Shown: one piece after another, positions 6,049-7,716 of the stretch
How the letters are laid out: each line of letters starts with the position of its first letter
Position numbering within the stretch: position 1 is the first letter of the stretch
NCBI GenBank assembly: GCA_905233515.1
Contig: CAJOEQ010000256.1
Location: 1 to 7,716, forward strand
DNA: 7,716 nt
Source of the DNA: an uncultured Synergistales bacterium
Lineage (GTDB): Bacteria; Synergistota; Synergistia; Synergistales; Aminobacteriaceae
Direction of reading: 5' to 3'
Position numbers and translations under genes: made by a program
The notes under the pieces: model-generated
The model's database searches: none
Told to the model about the DNA's origin: nothing
The model's input: only the letters and a program-made list of their open reading frames with translations

Positions 6049-6081
6049 TGATAAAATATGTAAAACTCTAAAATTTTATCA
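6049..6081 (-). repeat. Perfect 9-bp inverted repeat upstream of speD
   Basis: TGATAAAAT (6049-6057) and ATTTTATCA (6073-6081) are exact reverse complements, 15 bases apart. The repeat lies between the upstream terminator and the speD ribosome binding site, which is where the speD promoter must be; -10-like hexamers overlap its arms. It could be an operator or a 5'-leader hairpin. I could not place a convincing -35/-10 pair, and the arms are very AT-rich. Confidence 0.4.
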
Positions 6082-6087
6082 CAAAAT

Positions 6088-6123
6088 CAAAAAATAGCAG
6101 ACTCATTATAATTCAAGCCTGCT
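6088..6123 (-). terminator. Rho-independent terminator of the S9 peptidase gene
   Basis: On the minus strand AGCAGGCT (complement of 6116-6123) pairs with AGTCTGCT (complement of 6096-6103), eight base pairs including one G-U, around a 12-base loop. One A and then a run of six T (complement of 6089-6094) follow. It starts about 15 bases after the peptidase stop at 6139 and ends the transcript before speD. Confidence 0.8.
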
Positions 6124-6138
6124 AAATAATTTAAATTT

Positions 6139-7716
6139 TTATCGTGAATTTAAATGCTTTCTGAAAAAGTTTTCTAGTTCCCTGTAGAAATCAAATCTAT
6201 TTTCTTCGTTCTGAAAGCCATGCCCCTCGTTATCTTTTACCATATAAACAACGTCTTGGCCTGCTTTCTTGACTGCTTCAACAATTTGATCTGACTCGGC
6301 CTTATTGACTCGCGGGTCATTTGCTCCCTGTGCTACGAGTAAAGGAATCTTTATATTTTCAGCGTGGAAAACCGGCGAAACTTCTTCAAGCAATTTTTTA
6401 TCTTTAACCGGATCGCCTATCATTTCATATTCCATGTCAATAAAAGGCTTCCAATAAGGCGGTATACTCTCTAAAAGCGTGAATAAATTTGACGGTCCGA
6501 CATAACTAACTGCACAGGCGTATAAATTCGGCGTGAAAGCTGCTCCAGCAAGTGCCGCATATCCCCCGTAACTGCCTCCGTAAATTGCGAGTCTATTTTT
6601 ATCGGCGATTCCTTCATAGACTGCCCATAAAACTCCGTCGGTTATGTCATCTTGCATTTTGCGCCCCCATTCTTTAAAGCCTGACTGCCAAAATTTTTTG
6701 CCGTAACCTGTTGAGCCTCGATAATTAATTTGCAGGACGGCCAAGCCCCTATTTGCTAAAAATTGAGCCTCTGAGTCAAATCCCCATCCATCGCGAGCAC
6801 TCGGTCCGCCATGAGGTATAACAACAAGCGGCAAATCTTTAGAGTCAACTCCTACAGGAAGAGTCAAATATCCATGAATTAATAAATTATCGCGTGCCTT
6901 AAATTCTATAGCTGTCATGGGTGCCATATTATTTTCTTCGAGCCAAGGCGATAAATCAGCAAGTTTTGACATTGAATTATCTTCACGGTTAAATAAATAA
7001 TAAGTCCCTCGCGTTCTATCACTATAAGTGCGTACTATGATTTTGCGTTCGTCGTCGTCCATGTCAGTAACTGATACTTCATAGGACGGGAAGAAATTTT
7101 CAAGAGATTTTTGCAGGTCTTCTCTATCAGCGTCAAAAAATTTATAGTGCCTCTTATCAGTAACATAAGCGACTCCGGTTATGATTTTGCGTTTCTTAGA
7201 GTGCATTAATCCCCCCGCGTCGACTTCTGAATGTTCAAATATTAAATCAAGTATTTTATTTTCTTCGGGATCAAATGTATAAATTGCTGTCTTGTCCCTG
7301 CTTAAGTTGCTTGCTACGTACATTAATTTATTATCATATGCGAACATCATAGGCTCAAAATCTTCCTTGAAATTTGTAGTGATTAAAATTTTGAACTCGT
7401 CGCTTTCACTTGTCCTGTATAGAAGGCTTGTATTGACTCCGTCTGTCTGCATGGCCGCGCGTAATTTTCCGTCGTGATCAGTCATCCAGCCTGTAATATT
7501 TCCGGGATTCTCAGCAATTAAATTTAATTCTCCTGTATCAATATCACATCTATATACGTCAAAAACTTCTGGATTTCTGCGATTCATTTCTATTAGCATG
7601 TGCCGCGGGTCGTCTTCTAAATCGTCAGTAATTCCCGCCCTGACTTTCTCAAAAGGTGTCAAATCTCTTGCGTCAGAGCCTTTTATGTCAGTGATATAAA
7701 CGTGATAATTTTCGTC
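6139..7716 (-). CDS. S9 family prolyl oligopeptidase/acylaminoacyl peptidase, cut by right edge
   Basis: The minus-strand frame is open from base 7716 to the TAA at 6139, giving 525 visible residues with the N-terminus outside the window. A TTG at 7662 (L-T-P-F-E-K) looks like a start but is internal, because the 18 codons before it (beginning D-E-N-Y-H-V-Y-I-T-D) read as propeller sequence. Roughly the first 270 visible residues are beta-propeller repeats. The catalytic alpha/beta-hydrolase domain follows: I-P-H-G-G-P-S, N-Y-R-G-S-T-G-Y-G, nucleophile Ser382 in G-G-S-Y-G-G, Asp467 in N-D-P-R-V and His499 in E-G-H-G-F (numbered from the window edge). This is the dipeptidyl/acylaminoacyl peptidase type, which trims short peptides. 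Location cannot be judged without the N-terminus. A strong terminator follows directly, so this gene ends its transcript. Confidence 0.92.
   Translation of the reverse strand, partial: DENYHVYITDIKGSDARDLTPFEKVRAGITDDLEDDPRHMLIEMNRRNPEVFDVYRCDIDTGELNLIAENPGNITGWMTDHDGKLRAAMQTDGVNTSLLYRTSESDEFKILITTNFKEDFEPMMFAYDNKLMYVASNLSRDKTAIYTFDPEENKILDLIFEHSEVDAGGLMHSKKRKIITGVAYVTDKRHYKFFDADREDLQKSLENFFPSYEVSVTDMDDDERKIIVRTYSDRTRGTYYLFNREDNSMSKLADLSPWLEENNMAPMTAIEFKARDNLLIHGYLTLPVGVDSKDLPLVVIPHGGPSARDGWGFDSEAQFLANRGLAVLQINYRGSTGYGKKFWQSGFKEWGRKMQDDITDGVLWAVYEGIADKNRLAIYGGSYGGYAALAGAAFTPNLYACAVSYVGPSNLFTLLESIPPYWKPFIDMEYEMIGDPVKDKKLLEEVSPVFHAENIKIPLLVAQGANDPRVNKAESDQIVEAVKKAGQDVVYMVKDNEGHGFQNEENRFDFYRELENFFRKHLNSR

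Noticed and set aside
7292..7477. Plus-strand frame inside the S9 peptidase
   Set aside because: Shadow of propeller-coding sequence without supporting signals.
7660..7662. TTG as the start of the S9 peptidase
   Set aside because: The frame is open to the window edge and the 18 codons before it read as family sequence, so the gene is simply cut.

Overview
The window is 7.7 kb of AT-rich bacterial chromosome packed with housekeeping and envelope genes. A PilO-like protein next to a GspC/PilP-like protein points to a bacterium with a type IV pilus or type II secretion machine, so probably diderm. A one-domain MetH reactivation protein beside metF, and the short SpeD, are consistent with an anaerobic lineage such as Synergistota. 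That placement is only an impression from gene content; no rRNA or phylogenetic marker settles it.

Left end: a secreted protein gene (minus strand, cut by the window edge) and guaA (plus strand) diverge from a 254-base intergenic region with a -10-like box for each side. guaA, encoding GMP synthase, is broken. An apparent deletion of about 22 bases near 1285 removes roughly seven residues and shifts the frame; both flanking parts are otherwise well conserved.

Centre (minus strand, reading right to left): a promoter near 4654-4682 precedes metF, a MetH reactivation-domain gene overlapping the metF end, a pilO-like gene and a gspC/pilP-like gene. These are packed so tightly that they look like one transcript, which converges on guaA. 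The reactivation gene carries a one-base frameshift; its missing half fills what otherwise looks like an empty 240-base gap (3169-3407). The gspC-like gene may carry a third small indel, because its reading frame runs 68 bases into guaA antisense while a triple stop sits one frame away.

Right (minus strand): a large S9 prolyl-oligopeptidase-type gene, cut by the right edge, ends at a good rho-independent terminator. Next come speD (S-adenosylmethionine decarboxylase, TTG start) and a secreted alpha/beta-hydrolase gene that overlaps it by 26 bases.

A loose shared theme is methionine and S-adenosylmethionine metabolism: MetF supplies methyl-tetrahydrofolate, the reactivation domain keeps cobalamin methionine synthase working, and SpeD commits AdoMet to polyamines. 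I see no mobile element, CRISPR array, RNA gene or clearly new system. The most notable observations are the clustered frame lesions, an out-of-place pilus/secretion gene pair, and two inverted repeats in promoter regions.
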